Notes under the pieces: generated by a model | Database searches by the model: none | Seen by the model: the letters and a program-made list of their open reading frames with translations, nothing else | Told to the model about the DNA's origin: nothing | Assembly: GCA_964035545.1 (NCBI GenBank) | Contig: OZ037766.1 | Location: forward strand, 1,545,501-1,609,500 | Direction: 5' to 3' | Source of the DNA: Bugula neritina | Taxonomy: Eukaryota; Bryozoa; Gymnolaemata; Cheilostomatida; Bugulidae | DNA length: 64,000 bases | In this document: positions 11,939 to 24,019 of the stretch, in pieces | How the letters are laid out: each line of letters starts with the position of its first letter | Numbering within the stretch: position 1 is the first letter of the stretch | Translations under genes and position numbers: made by a program

Positions 11939-14211
11939 CATTGCAAGAGGGGTCAACGAAGAAGAAGGTAACTCTCAAATTCAAACTACATTGAGAGTTG
12001 CGAGCCCTGCATTATTGCCTATATTTATGGAGTATACACGTTGGTGCTTTGTCTTATCTGTTGAAACTTTACTTTCATGATTGGCAAAATTAATGAGCAT
12101 TTAGTTTAGTTTTATTTATTCACTATAATATATGAATCGTGCGTGCAATGTTAATTATATATTTTTTAGATTATATTTTTGCAAGGCTGTTTATCGTTGC
12201 ATCATATGATGGATCATAATATTATGGTTAGTTTTAATATAGTTTGGTGAACTGGAATAGACCTTTATTTTCTTGCAATAAAATTTGAAAGCAGTATGTG
12301 TAAACTAAATAATTTTGATAAACTCACTCTACTTGAGTGAGACAGCATGACTCATCACAACTCAAAGTCATTGCCTACATTTCGTATTTGTCAATCTGAT
12401 TCTGCTTTAGTAAATATATAGTTGGTTATGAAAGGAAGTTAGTAGAGCAACTAGTAAGTAATAATATAACTGCTTTTTTCATGGACAGAACAATTACTAT
12501 TGATAGACTTTTCATTTTGATAACCTTGACAGTCAAAAGGCTAGGCAGTTGGTACTATATGAATGGTTTATATAATTGTTGAAATATAATGCCAAATCTC
12601 AATGGATTTAGCAGTAATTTCTGGTTCATCCATTCAACGCACAAGCAGCAGGGAGTAGTACATGTGTTACTACAGTTTCATTATCTGTTCAGGAACTTCC
12701 TACTTTAAACTCATTGAAATTAAAACTTCACTTACAATAATTAGCTGATAGGAATGGTGCAATGTTCAAGAATTAGTGACCTCCACACAAGCTTCATGAG
12801 AACAACAGAGTCCTCCATTACACTGTCAACTCTGTACTTTATAAAATACAAAATTACTTCGTTATCAAAGTTGGATAGATTCAGGCTTAACACAGGGTAT
12901 TATGTGTAAAGAGTTATTCCAAGGTTTATGCCTTGTATTGATGCAGTTATGTTTAAAGAATTAAGATATGTTTTAGGCATTGAATGATTAAAAGTTTGCA
13001 TCACACTGCAACTGTGCTGATGCAAAATTTCTATTTCGCTACTCATAGAGTATTGCTGGCTACTTGAAGTATTACTGGATATTTGCTATTAACTTCAAGT
13101 AGCTCTTGAAACACAATAAGCCTCAAATGCCATGCTTCAATAATCTTTCTTTAATTGGTTCGAAATCGAAGATACTGATTGCCTGAGTTCAAGTTAACTA
13201 CCCTATGATTCTGGTTAGAAGGGTTGTTATATAAGTGTGTACGTCCCTTGTTTAAATAGTTTTAATGTCAGGTGTTTATAATTACAAAGATATGAGCTGT
13301 ATTACACTTATTTATTTAGTTGAAATCTAATCTACACCAACTTAGTGGTGATTTCATTCTGTAAGCTAATGTCACAACTTCAAAGTTTCAAATCCTAACT
13401 TGTTGATAACTAGTACATGGTATAATGCTTTGGAGATGACCACAACACAGAAAACCTCACGCTAGTTTATAGACACTATCCCTGCGAGAACCCCTGATAG
13501 AAAGGGGTTTTTAATAGGGCAAAGGACTTATTCATATGTGGCACAGGAGCAATTATGACTGGATGCCCTTCCTAACATGACCAATGGCCTTTACTGGGGA
13601 TCAAACCCATGACTTCGTGTTTACGTAGACAACACTCTAGCTCCTATAGACATGCAGCACAGAAAGTACTAAATTATAATAAGCATTGTATCAATGAATC
13701 AAGTTTTGTCATTTGTTACAGTATATATATTCAACTTATTTACAGCTATAACTTGTGGAGTAGATTTAAACCATCAGCTGAATATAGAAGCTATTTGCAA
13801 GCAGTGTACTCTTTCTGCAGAAGCACTGAGTACACATTGCATACATAGAGTTATGTTTGTCTACATGTTAGGTGATTAAATACTCTTGTTTAATGAATTA
13901 TTTACTCACAGATATGCATACATTTGTGATAAAAAGGCAATCCATCTTTTGTTTGTGCATCGCTTAGCAACCACAATCAATGGGGATTTTGCACACAAAA
14001 AGTATAGATTACTATTGTAGGTGACAGGAAATGTGGTAATGTGAAGAGAGAGCAAGGACATTTGAATAAACTGTTATATATACATGCAGATAATATTGTA
14101 TATATGCGGCAGCATCAGTCGCGGACAGTGCTGACTTTATAAGCTGTCACACAATCTAACTTCTATTTACTAATTTTATAATATACTATAATATACTTAT
14201 AATATACCAAG
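11939..14211. other. Spacer with one SINE
   Basis: AT-rich sequence with no supported exon. A SINE in reverse orientation lies at about 13470-13650. If the last exon of the preceding gene is wrong, further exons of it would be here; 11917-11972 also reads open in another phase ([17 protein letters not shown]) with a donor-like GTAACT. Confidence 0.5.
13470..13650 (-). mobile_element. tRNA-derived SINE copy, reverse orientation
   Basis: On the minus strand: an A-box-like gagctagagtgtt, a B-box-like gggtttgatcccc, then ttaggaagggcatccagtca and a tail with aggggttctcgcagggatag. Same family as 6530-6715. It is the best preserved of the three because both RNA polymerase III boxes are visible. Confidence 0.68.
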
Positions 14212-15378
14212 ATGAATCGGGAGGTATCGAGTATGATGTTTTCATACATGAACAAAAGGTAGGCTGAATACTATATATCTGTACTATATATTTGTAATGC
14301 ATAGAATACTATATAGTTTTATTAAAAGCAGATCAAAACAATGAGCTTCGTGCATTATTATATATTTCAGCTGCTTGAAAATGTCCCCATATTACCACAT
14401 GTATGATATGATATTTTCAAATGAAGCTATGCCTATATATCGCTCACATATGAGTTATAGCAACTAATAGCTTTTATTATAATAATGCGCTTATATACAA
14501 ACTGTTTTAAACTGTTGATTTATGGAATGTATTTTTAATAAAACTAAGTTTTTTTAGGGATTGACTTGGAATTGATTCAAACTTTTAGTTTTCAAACTTA
14601 TCAGGAAAATGAACTTACTTCTTATATAACGCAAACAATCTCTAACTCTAGGACTTTTAGCATATTATAATAATAATAATCTTAACAACATAATATTATA
14701 TGAGCTGTTTTCATGAGTTGTTTATTTACTAAATCTCAGTCACTATCATGAAGCCTGTGTACCAACTCACCAAAGACGGGCCGTGTACGCAGAGCCCAAC
14801 ACTAAGCCAGTAGCTGTACTAGACTATACCAACAGAACTGATGCCGTGAAAGAAGACATCTTGTGGAGACAATGCGTCAGCAAGGAGGAGAAAGCCGTCA
14901 GCAAGTGGGAGGATGAGTGGGGGTTCCTGGTAGAGTACGACAGCAAGGTATGTATCCATTTCTTATATTATATTATATTATATTATATTGTATTGCGTTA
15001 TATCATGTATTATATTATACTTTATTATATCATTTTATATTATGCTACATCTCATCATATTATATTATATTGTAATATAATATATTATACTATATTATAT
15101 TATATTGTATCATATTATGTCATATTGCATTAAATATAATATAATATATTATATAATATTGTTTTACATTTGAATGCATGCAGGGGAATGCAGTGACACC
15201 TGAACAGCTACCTGAATTCCAAAGTCGGTTTGCCAGTGGCCCCGTCCCTAAGACTGTGGCAGGAGTTTACGGCTCAAGAACTCACTCTACAAACACTCAA
15301 AACATGCTTTCACTCGAGAGAGCTTTAGCTGCTCCAAACAGGAAGAAGAAACTCGACAGTGAAATGGTTTGTTACTAA
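14212..15378 (+). CDS. Small protein, possibly ciliary (C2orf50/CIMIP5-like), 3 exons
   Basis: Exons 14212-14258, 14740-14947, 15184-15378 give 149 residues, phases consistent (AG|T, then AAG|GGG). The protein starts MNREVSSMMFSYMNKR. The core is DILWRQCVSKEEKAV, KWEDEWGFLVEYD and GNAVTPEQLPEF, followed by a basic C-terminus (NRKKKLDSEMVCY). The W-x-x-x-WGFL-x-x-YD-x-GN pattern followed by a short Pro-rich segment recalls the vertebrate C2orf50 (CIMIP5) family of ciliary microtubule proteins; I make that link from memory. There is no signal peptide or membrane segment. An ATTAT microsatellite fills the second intron. The gene model is firmer than the family name. Confidence 0.72.
14958..15170. 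repeat. TATAT/ATTAT microsatellite in intron
   Basis: Degenerate ttatattatat repeats fill the second intron of the small 149-residue gene. The open frame across it is repeat-driven. Confidence 0.9.
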
Positions 15379-16895
15379 AAAAAGAATCCAAAGATTTGAA
15401 ACTAAATGACATGCGCAGCAAAGTTCTTCTTATGGTTATCTGCAGCTAGCAAAGTGAATATCTGCATCAAGCTAGTTATTCCGAACCATCAGACAGTCCT
15501 CTGCAGTATCTGGTGCTTGCTCTTGTTTAGAAATGTTTTCTTAGATATTTCCTAATTTTATAATAATTTTCAGTGATGCAGTAGCAGAAATATTTGTGAA
15601 TTGATACATAGAGTTATTTTGGTACAAGTTTTAAACTACTTTTTACAATAATATTTTATATGTTGCAAATTTAATTTGTATAATTTTATATATAAATTTT
15701 GCCCTAGTTTTGATTGATTATTTACATATATAGGTAATATATAGCTATTTTTATATGTATTATTATGTACTGATTACAACTTTTGTTTCATTTGCTGTAT
15801 AAACCATACATTGCAAGGCTATGTATACACAGGAAAGTGTGGTAAGACAACTTCTGTATTTGTACTTCACCCTTATAGCTAACATTTCATTATAAAGTGC
15901 TTTACTTAGATACTTTACTACAGCATATAAGACTATATTATAGACTGCCAACAAATATATTTATAATATCTAATATATATTTTATTGAAGACAACTGGTC
16001 TATTTATAACTGTTTATTGCACATGATGATAATATTGGCTGCAACATCACAACTTATAATACAAAAAGTAATACCATATTTAATATTTTATATGCAATAC
16101 ACCTTTGAACACTTTATCTGGTGGTTGAAAATTTTATTAAGTAAAATTGTGGGAGATATATATAGTTGGAAAATAAAAAAAAACAAATTAATTCAAAAAG
16201 TTATATGAGTGCGTAAATACAAAATTCTTATAAGTTGAAAAATTATTTTTGACTAATTTGTAAAAAATATAAACTAAAAACCTAGACTACACTTATAAAC
16301 AGTTATCTGCCCATACTGCTATGCTACGCACTCTTACAATGACTACTACAACAACCTATGTGTAGGTATGGAAGTTTATTGTCATGCTGGTTTAGAATAG
16401 CATATCTATTAAATGAAATACTGTAATTTACATAACTCAAGCATATAATATATGAAAAATAATGTAATAAAGTAGTAATATAATATAATACAATGTAATA
16501 ATGTTTTATGGCCGATGCTTGAAAATATGGAGCTAGTGGTATATGGCTTAAAAATTAAATTAAGGATTAAAAAAATTGTAAAATTTTGTATTTAACGTTT
16601 CCCGTTCTTATGCCAGTAAAATTTTCTCTATTACGCTTTGTGAAAGAAAGGAGACGAAACTCTAAAGTCACAAACTATATTGCACTAAATGCAAACTCTC
16701 AATATGAATATTGGGACTGTTTATTGCCATAATTTCTCTAATCAAAGAAACGACTCTCATGTACTAACGACAGCGGCAGAACCTACACGCAGCGCTTTTA
16801 GACAGAGGTGGATTGACTTCATTATATTGAGCAGGGAAGACAACTCCAAATGACAGAAACAGTCTTCTAGAAGAAGAGTGTGGGTATTTACAGTA
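15379..16895. other. AT-rich spacer between convergent genes
   Basis: Lies between the 3' ends of the 149-residue gene (+) and the membrane protein gene (-). Several AATAAA-like sites occur on each strand. I see no exon, RNA gene or mobile element. Confidence 0.5.
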
Positions 16896-19800
16896 TTATG
16901 CGGCATGGTTATAATATACGTCATCTGAACTTTCTACAGATTGTCGATTAGCCGTGGAGTTCATGTTCTGAATTGCCGAAGCATTCATGTAATAGTCCTC
17001 CTCTTGACCATTCGCATAAAGCTCTCCGTCTTGATCGGCGGTGATATTAGAGTTATCTCCTCTGTTGCTATTCACATCCGGCACCATCACTACATAGTTC
17101 TCCCCTGAGTCGTCTTCATCATGGATAGAGACCTGTAGAGATGAGAATTTAGTCTCATCAACTTTAGAATCAGCTTTTAATAAGGTATTTCAAATCAGAT
17201 TTTAAACTGAAACTTTAAAAAAGCAATCAGTAAATGACTAACTGAAGTTATAATGTAAAAAACTGAAAAGATGAAACAGAATGAAAACAAGTCAACTAAC
17301 AAGATAGTAGGCTTTTAAGTAATTCAAAGGAATTTTTGTAAATTGAATTTACTAACCTTTGGCTCTACTTTAGCTGTTTGAAGGGGCACCATGTAGTCCT
17401 CCCCATCATCTTCGTGTGGAGTTATCTCTTCTTTCTGTGGAACTAAGTTTACCTCTTCTTTATGCGGAGCAGAGTTCAGCTCCTCTTTGTGAGGCAGCAG
17501 TGTGTGTGATTTAGGCTTGAGAGACTTTCTCTTCACTCTCAGTTTGATGACAATGAAAACAATGACTAGGACAGCAACCACCGCCACTATAGAGCCGATC
17601 TGGAACAGTCAAGGCATACGTTATGTATATGTTATATATTATTATATTATATATGTCATATATTATTACATATATGTTATATATTATTACATATATGTTA
17701 TATATTATTACATTTATGTTATATATTATTACATATATGTTATATATCATTACAGATATGGCTTATCTAACATCTGTAGAACCTTTCATACCAACAACAA
17801 CTAAAGTATTAAGAAAGACTTCATTCCCCACGTCTAGCTTGGGCTCATTGTAGATGTTGTTTTGGTGTTGGGGTTTACACTGCAATACAGAACAACTATG
17901 CACTTCCTGCATGTGCTTATTCCACAGAACTTGGAGTCTAAAGAGAACCTGCTTTATGTGAAGCTTTGTGACATGTTTTTACACTTTGAAGTGTGGGTTA
18001 TGCAGTTTAGACTTAGTAACCTACAGGTTAGACTTAGCAACCTACAGTTTAGACTTAATAACCTACAGTTTAGACTTAGCAACCTACAGATTAGACTTAG
18101 TAACCTACAGATTAGAACACTGGGCAGTATGGGATGGAAAGGGGAATCATCCCATTTATACATGTTGGATATGAAGCTGTGAAATGAGCCTAATTTGTTT
18201 TGAAGGCAGTAAATCATTCAAGGACTTCAGTTTAAATATAAAAACCAGTCTTTCATTATTCAGAATACACTGAAATAGTATAAAATGAAAACACAGCGCT
18301 ATCATGAATTTACAGTCTTTACAGCAATGTAACAGCTATAATGGTTTGCACTATCTCTCGGTTTTTTGCTGGCATTTAAAATCAATTACTAAAGTACAGC
18401 TGAGTAGATGAAGCTCGTAGGGGTCAACTCAGAGGTCAACAGACTTGGTAAAGTTCCAGTAGAAACAACTTCAGTAGAAGGAAGTTGATGTGGTTTACGC
18501 AGAAAGAAGCTGACCCGAGGTTGATTGGTGCATTGGGAACAAATATCATGTAATAATTACAGGGTGGTTGCTAACCCCAACCCTCCCACTTCCCTGTTGG
18601 TTGGCAGAAACTATACAGCTTTAGCTACTGCAACGAATCAGGAGCTGAAATGTGGACAAACAGGCCCAGTGAAGGAGTCAGAGCAATAGTTACAGCTGCA
18701 AGTAAAGCAGTGTTGGTAAAACTGGTTGTTTTCTTCATAGTACATACTATTGTTTCTAGTCCATTGCCAATTCATGTTTGAATGCTCAGCTCATTGACAT
18801 TCTTAGCTAAAACAACACTTATGTAAACAGTGAGCTCTCCACTAAATACAAGCTAAGCTGTTAGGTGCAGAGATGTAAAGTTTTCCTTAGCCTGAGATTA
18901 TGATTCTAGTTTGACAAATGCTTTATTTTCTATAGTGCCTGTCATGCTATAAAGGTCAGATAAAACTTGGGCTATTAGAGAAGCTGTAGATCTGTACGCA
19001 ACTTGCCAAGAGTTACTCACCACTATGCCTGCGATAGCTCCACCACTGAGAGGTTTTGGTGGCAGAGGGGGGAAGCTTGGCTCTGTTGTAGTATTAGTGG
19101 AGTTGTCATTTCTATCCACAGTAACGAAGGAAATGTTAGTAAAGTTGGTTTCTACAATATCACAATGATTTGTCGTAGAGAAGCTAATAATAAAGTTAGT
19201 GTTGAAAGTAGCCAAGAGAACTCATGATCACAAGAGCTACAAAGAGGGTTAGGGGTTGCGCCTTAATAGTATATAAACATGTTATTTTGTTAAAGCTCCG
19301 TATGAAGGTTCCTTCAAGCTAATTTCTCACAGGCTCAACTCTAAAAAGGCCACTATAATTCTGCAACTTGATAACACCATTGGAGTAATTAGGTAGCATA
19401 GTACATGTTCTGTCAACTCTCATGTCGGGAGTGAGGAAGATAAAACTGAATGAAATGATAAGGATACAACTATAACATGGCAAGTAGATAAAGTATAATT
19501 TCAATTCTAGCACATGTAAGTAGAATAATGAGATGCTATCTTGAGACAATAGAAGCTCTAGTTACAAAAATGACAGCAAAGGAATCACTAACAACACCTG
19601 ATAAATTACATCATCTAATAAGAGTTAATTTATTGTCGAGGTGCAAAATGCAGTTTCTTTTCTTTACAGATAGTATCAATGGAATCAACAGCTCACTAAA
19701 TATCCCATACAAAGAGAGTTAAGACAATTTTGAAGTGGTTACAAAGATGCAGCTTTGTCGAATTATAGTGCTAGCTCTAGCAAAGTTTTGTAGCAGAAAG

Positions 19801-20097
19801 GGCCATTACAAAAGTCATTGTCTCAAATCTAAATTAATATCCACTTTCAGCATTTCAAACTCAAGATAACCTGCATGACATATGTTTACCCAATAGAAGA
19901 ATGTCAGAAAGAGTTCATAAAAATCTCAAGGCTTACGAAATTATACGAATTTAGAACCTACTAATTAACGTCTACGTACCATATTGATATGTCGATGTCG
20001 ATGTCTCTGTTATCGTCACAGTCTGTGCCGATAATTCCAAGATGGCAGTCAGTAAAGCTGCGACTGTGAGATGAGTCATGAAAGATACAAAAGACAT
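16896..20097 (-). CDS. Single-pass membrane protein with tyrosine-motif tail (4-5 exons)
   Basis: Minus-strand exons: 20097-19980 (ATG, signal peptide with SFMTHLTVAALLTAILELSA), possibly 19418-19331, then 19183-19021, 17599-17357 and 17132-16896. With the doubtful exon the protein has 282 residues. Skipping it and entering at 19151 also keeps phase. The ectodomain is short and Thr/Asn-rich with several N-glycosylation sequons. Membrane segment: SGGAIAGIVIG runs into IGSIVAVVAVLVIVFIVIKL, then a basic stop-transfer LRVKRK. The tail has three KEE-type repeats and tyrosines in EDYMVPL, ENYVVM, ELYANG, EDYYMNA and DDVYYNH. Y-x-N is the classic Grb2-SH2 docking pattern (established knowledge), so I infer a phospho-tyrosine scaffold or receptor. 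No known family recognised. The doubtful exon has good phase but reads very hydrophobic, while another frame there reads like a glycosylated ectodomain, so its model may be wrong. Confidence 0.65.
17620..17760. repeat. Short AT-rich tandem repeat in intron
   Basis: About 6 copies of ttatatattattacatatatg, just upstream (gene sense) of the membrane-segment exon. Confidence 0.85.
18004..18113. repeat. 21-bp minisatellite
   Basis: About five copies of gtttagacttagcaacctac plus a, in the intron of the membrane-protein gene. Confidence 0.9.
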
Positions 20098-20885
20098 CGT
20101 CAGCTGTAGGATCAGAAGATGAAGACTGACTCACAGTTACTACTAAGTGATCACTCTCCTCCGTCTGCTGATTACGTCCACTGCCTGCCTACTAGCCTGT
20201 GCTGCTACTAGCTAGCACGTAATGTGATACTCACAAGTGGTAATGCGATACCTTCACAAGTGTCGCATGCTCTACTGCTAATGACTGACTGATGATTCGT
20301 CTGCATGCAGTGTGTTATTGTATTCCTAACACATGACAGCTTCCTCATTGAGCAACAACAAGCAGCCTCTTTCAGCAAATCCTGCGACAGATAGTACGGG
20401 CTTTGCAAGGTTACCCATAGCACGGGCTTTGTAAGACTGCCCCATTGTTATGCATCAATACCTCTTTTTAACCAAAACTCTTTTTATTTATACATGTAAA
20501 TCAACATTGAAAAATCGGGCAGAAATTCGCAATTTGCTGTGCAGCAAAATTTTCTGGTAGAGCAAAGTAAAACTGGCATATTTTCTACCAACTTTTTTCA
20601 TGATTGTCATTATAAAGTCAGCGGGTTATTAAGTCAGCTACTGGGTATTTGAATAGTCAGCAAACAGGCGAGTGAAAGGGGTTGATACTTTAATAGCCAC
20701 TAAACAAGGCCTTCGCTACAGAATCGGCACTAGAGTTCTTACAACTAATGGCCTATGCGCTCAAGAGTTTAACTCATCAGCCGAGAATCTTGTCAGCTAT
20801 TTTCAGGAGTAAATTTAGCATTGCAGAGGAACAAGAGCATGATTGGCTGAATGATAAATATAGGTTCAGTTTGTTTATAACCAGC
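20098..20885. other. Upstream region of the membrane-protein gene
   Basis: Contains the presumed promoter and 5' UTR of the minus-strand gene, up to the copia insertion site 789 bp from its ATG. No coding exon seen. Confidence 0.4.
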
Positions 20886-20890
20886 TAAAG
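20886..20890. repeat. Target-site duplication, left
   Basis: taaag directly before the left LTR; matches 24015-24019. Confidence 0.93.
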
Positions 20891-21163
20891 TGTTGAGAAA
20901 CAATCATGCGATCCTATCGCTAATCACATTCATGACAATCACGTGACAATATGCTAACTAATTGCTTTACTAGAATCGCTGTATACTTGTTTACCCCTTC
21001 TCTTCCGTTCTGTTATACAAAAACCATCGTCATGTTTTTGATTCAAATAAATATTTTATTACCAAATAATTAAATCAGTCAGTCAGTTTGCTCGATAAGT
21101 TAAATCAGCAATCAATATCGTATTTCATAATAAATACTATACACGATGGCAACACATTCAACA
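20891..21163 (+). repeat. Left LTR (273 bp)
   Basis: Starts tgttgagaaacaatcatgcg and ends gcaacacattcaaca; terminal inverted repeat TGTTGA/TCAACA. Contains AAATAAATATT near the middle, a plausible polyadenylation region. Base-by-base reading shows no difference from 23742-24014. Confidence 0.97.
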
Positions 21164-21178
21164 GGTTATGGGCCCAGA
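21164..21178 (+). promoter_or_regulatory. Primer-binding site, initiator-Met half-tRNA type
   Basis: ggttatgggcccaga lies directly after the left LTR. It is complementary to the anticodon stem-loop of eukaryotic initiator Met tRNA (CTGGGCCCATAACC). Drosophila copia uses the same internal tRNA half as primer (established knowledge), which supports the copia assignment independently of pol. Confidence 0.85.
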
Positions 21179-21229
21179 TGCTTTGTAGCCATCAACTTCT
21201 ACCCTGCGACTTGCTCCACGAGGTAGCTA

Positions 21230-21850
21230 CTAATACTAATCACTCACACTGTACAGTGTCACTCACACTGTACACAATACTACTACTACTCACTGTACAG
21301 TGTCACTCACACTGTACACAGTACTATTACTACTCAGTACTCACTCACTCTACAGTGTCACTCACACGGTACACAATATAAATATTACTACTACTCACTG
21401 TACAATATCACTCACACTGTACACAGTATTACTATTACTCACTGTACAGTATCACTCACTATCATAGTGACTATGCAGTATCGCTCACTGTACACTACCA
21501 CTCACTCACACTGTACACAGTACTATTACTACTCAGTACTCACTCACTCTACAGTGTCACTCACACGGTACACAATATAAATATTACTACTACTCACTGT
21601 ACAATATCACTCACACTGTACACAGTATTACTATTACTCACTGTACAGTATCACTCACTATCATAGTGACTATGCAGTATCGCTCACTGTACACTACCAC
21701 TCACTCACACTGTACACAGTATTACTATTACTCACTGTACAGTATCACTCAGTCACTGTACACAGTACTACTCACTGGGCAGCACTACTCACTTTACATA
21801 GTATTACTCACTGCACAGTATCACTCACTATATAGTACTACTCACTATAT
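21230..21850. repeat. CACTGTACA-type satellite inside the copia element
   Basis: Repeats built on tcactcacactgtacacagt and tattactattactcactgta. A block of about 200 bp (from 21311) is duplicated in tandem from 21510 with almost no change. Confidence 0.92.
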
Positions 21851-21879
21851 AGTACTACACACCGACACACATACCGGTA

Positions 21880-22550
21880 CACACACAGACCGGCACACAC
21901 AGACCGGCACACACAGACCGGAACACACACCGGCACAAAGACCGGAACACACACCGGCACAAAGACCGGAACACACACCGGCACACAGACCGGAACACAC
22001 ACCGGCACACAGACCGGAACACACACCGGCACACAGACCGGAACACACACCGGCACACAGACCGGAACACACACCGGCACACAGACCGGAACACACACCG
22101 GCACAAAGACCGGAACACACACCGGCACAAAGACCGGAACACACACCGGCACAAAGACCGGAACACACACCGGCACAAAGACCGGAACACACACCGGCAC
22201 ACAGACCGGAACACACACCGGCACACAGACCGGAACACACACCGGCACACAGACCGGAACACACACCGGCACACAAACTGGCACACGCGCCGGAACACAC
22301 ACCGGCGCACACGCCAGAACACACACTGACACACACAGACCGAGACACACACCGGCACACAAACCGACACACACACCGGAACACAAACCGACACACACCT
22401 CGAAACACAAACTGGCACACGCACCGGAACACACACCGGCGCACACGCCAGAACACACACTGACACGCACACACTGAAACACACACACTGAAACACACAC
22501 CGGCACACGCACCGTAACACACCGGCACACACACCGGCACACAAAACAGC
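21880..22550. repeat. 24-bp GC-richer satellite inside the copia element
   Basis: Up to about 25 copies of ccggaacacacaccggcaca plus caga, regular in the first half and diverged after about 22270. It is open in several frames on both strands only because the unit is a multiple of 3 and lacks stops. Confidence 0.95.
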
Positions 22551-22559
22551 AGAAATGGT

Positions 22560-22835
22560 ACCCAGAATACCATGCCACAAGAACCTGCACAAACATGCGG
22601 AAATGACGCAATGAACGTCATACCACAAGGACCCGCACTAAACAGCAGAAATGGTACTCAGAATACCATACCACAAGAACCTGCACACAAATGCGGAAAT
22701 GACGCAATGAACGTCATGCCACAAGGACCCGCACAAAACAACAGAAATGGTACTCAGAATACCATACCACAAGAACCTGCACAAAAATGCGGAAATGACG
22801 CAATGAACGCCATGCCACAAAGACCTGCACCAGAT
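22560..22835. repeat. About 110-bp tandem repeat inside the copia element
   Basis: Roughly 2.5 copies of a unit containing aatggtactcagaataccat, ccacaagaacctgcac and ggaaatgacgcaatgaacgtc. It reads as a 101-residue open frame (22572-22877) with PQEPA and GNDAMN blocks. It could be an expanded piece of the pol linker, but I cannot assign it. Confidence 0.85.
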
Positions 22836-23079
22836 CTGGCAAAGGCCACTGATCAATCTGGACCACGTAAATCATAACGGAAACGAAAGTGTTCTACCTA
22901 CCTACAGAACTATGACATAGAAGACACTAACTATGCTTGCCCACTGATGGCAAACATATCACAGTCCACCAAGAAACTGTAAATTCAAGAGATAGAGAAG
23001 CCTAGAAAAGAGCTAAGGACAAGAAAATAAACACTCTACATAATTCAAACAAGGAAAAACCCCTGGTGAAAAACCACAT

Positions 23080-23734
23080 AAAACTAGATATGTAGCAAAA
23101 GGATACTGACAAATACAATGAGTTGACTATGATGAAACGTACAGTCCAACCACCAGATTTACATCGATCAGATTGCTGTTACAGAAAGCAGCAAAATAAA
23201 AACAAGAAGATACATCAACGAGATGTTAAAGAGGCGTACCTAAACACGCCAATCAATAAGGAAACCTACCTACAACAGCCTGAAGAGTACAAAGAAACCA
23301 GCAACCAAGGGAAGCTTTCTTGGCGTCCCAACAGATCCATATATATGGCCTCAAACAGAGCAGATGCAATTGGCACCAAACACTTACCACTTTCCTCAAG
23401 GAACAAGGCTTCACACCTGGTGCCGGAGACCCTTGTCTATACTCAAAACAGGACCTTTCAGACCTTGTGCAAAACATTCAAGATAAAACAGAATAACCCT
23501 AACACAGTTTTCACCAACAACCTTGGAGCCATTGCCCTCACTAAGGGACAACCATACTTATAAAAGAGGAGCAAACACATTGACATTAGATTCCACATTG
23601 TCAGAGAGCAAACCACCATAGTATACCAACACATTAGAGGAGCGGAGAACCCTGCCAATGTCATGACTAAGAGCTTGCCTAAAACCAATCACAGAATTGC
23701 CCTGGAGCTACTAGCTATCAAATCACATGCTTGA
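23080..23734 (+). pseudogene. copia pol remnant (reverse transcriptase pieces and RNase H tail)
   Basis: Fragments in order, in different frames: RYVAKGY and VDYDETYSPTTRFTSIRLL (RT start, with in-frame stops), DVKEAYLNTPINKETYLQQPEE (RT motif region), a SIYGLKQSR-like piece, GDPCLY, then TNNLGAIALTKGQPYL, a stop, SKHIDIRFHIVRE and NPANVMTKSLPK (C-terminal RNase H and end of pol). The YVDD catalytic region is missing, as is integrase. At least three frame changes and several stops make it inactive. Confidence 0.9.
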
Positions 23735-23741
23735 GGGGGCG
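23733..23741 (+). promoter_or_regulatory. Polypurine tract
   Basis: gagggggcg immediately before the right LTR, overlapping the terminal TGA of the pol remnant; the expected site of plus-strand priming. Confidence 0.8.
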
Positions 23742-24014
23742 TGTTGAGAAACAATCATGCGATCCTATCGCTAATCACATTCATGACAATCACGTGACAA
23801 TATGCTAACTAATTGCTTTACTAGAATCGCTGTATACTTGTTTACCCCTTCTCTTCCGTTCTGTTATACAAAAACCATCGTCATGTTTTTGATTCAAATA
23901 AATATTTTATTACCAAATAATTAAATCAGTCAGTCAGTTTGCTCGATAAGTTAAATCAGCAATCAATATCGTATTTCATAATAAATACTATACACGATGG
24001 CAACACATTCAACA
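23742..24014 (+). repeat. Right LTR (273 bp)
   Basis: Same length and, as far as I can read, same sequence as the left LTR; begins tgttgag and ends attcaaca, followed by the second taaag. Confidence 0.97.
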
Positions 24015-24019
24015 TAAAG
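24015..24019. repeat. Target-site duplication, right
   Basis: taaag directly after the right LTR; matches 20886-20890. Confidence 0.93.

Larger units (their letters stand above)
20891..24014 (+). mobile_element. Ty1/copia LTR retrotransposon, non-autonomous, recent
   Basis: A 3124-bp element bounded by two 273-bp LTRs that I read as identical, each beginning TGTTGA and ending TCAACA, with taaag duplicated at both edges. A primer-binding site follows the left LTR and a purine tract precedes the right one, fixing the orientation as plus. The interior has no gag, no protease and no integrase that I can see. Instead 21230-22560 is tandem repeat, 22560-22835 is a longer repeat, and only 23080-23734 is recognisable copia pol, broken by stops and shifts. 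Identical LTRs mean a young insertion, yet the coding part is old and decayed, so this copy must have been mobilised by enzymes from another element. Confidence 0.96.

Noticed and set aside
19319-19549. Ectodomain-like reading (NYSNGVIKLQNYSGLFRVEP) of the possible second exon of the membrane protein
   Set aside because: It looks more like protein than the phase-consistent frame, but I found no splice sites that keep it in phase with both neighbours; left as an uncertainty of that gene.
21838-22628. Long Cys-rich open frames on the minus strand and a His/Pro-rich frame on the plus strand
   Set aside because: All are products of the 24-bp satellite inside the copia element, whose unit has no stop in several frames.
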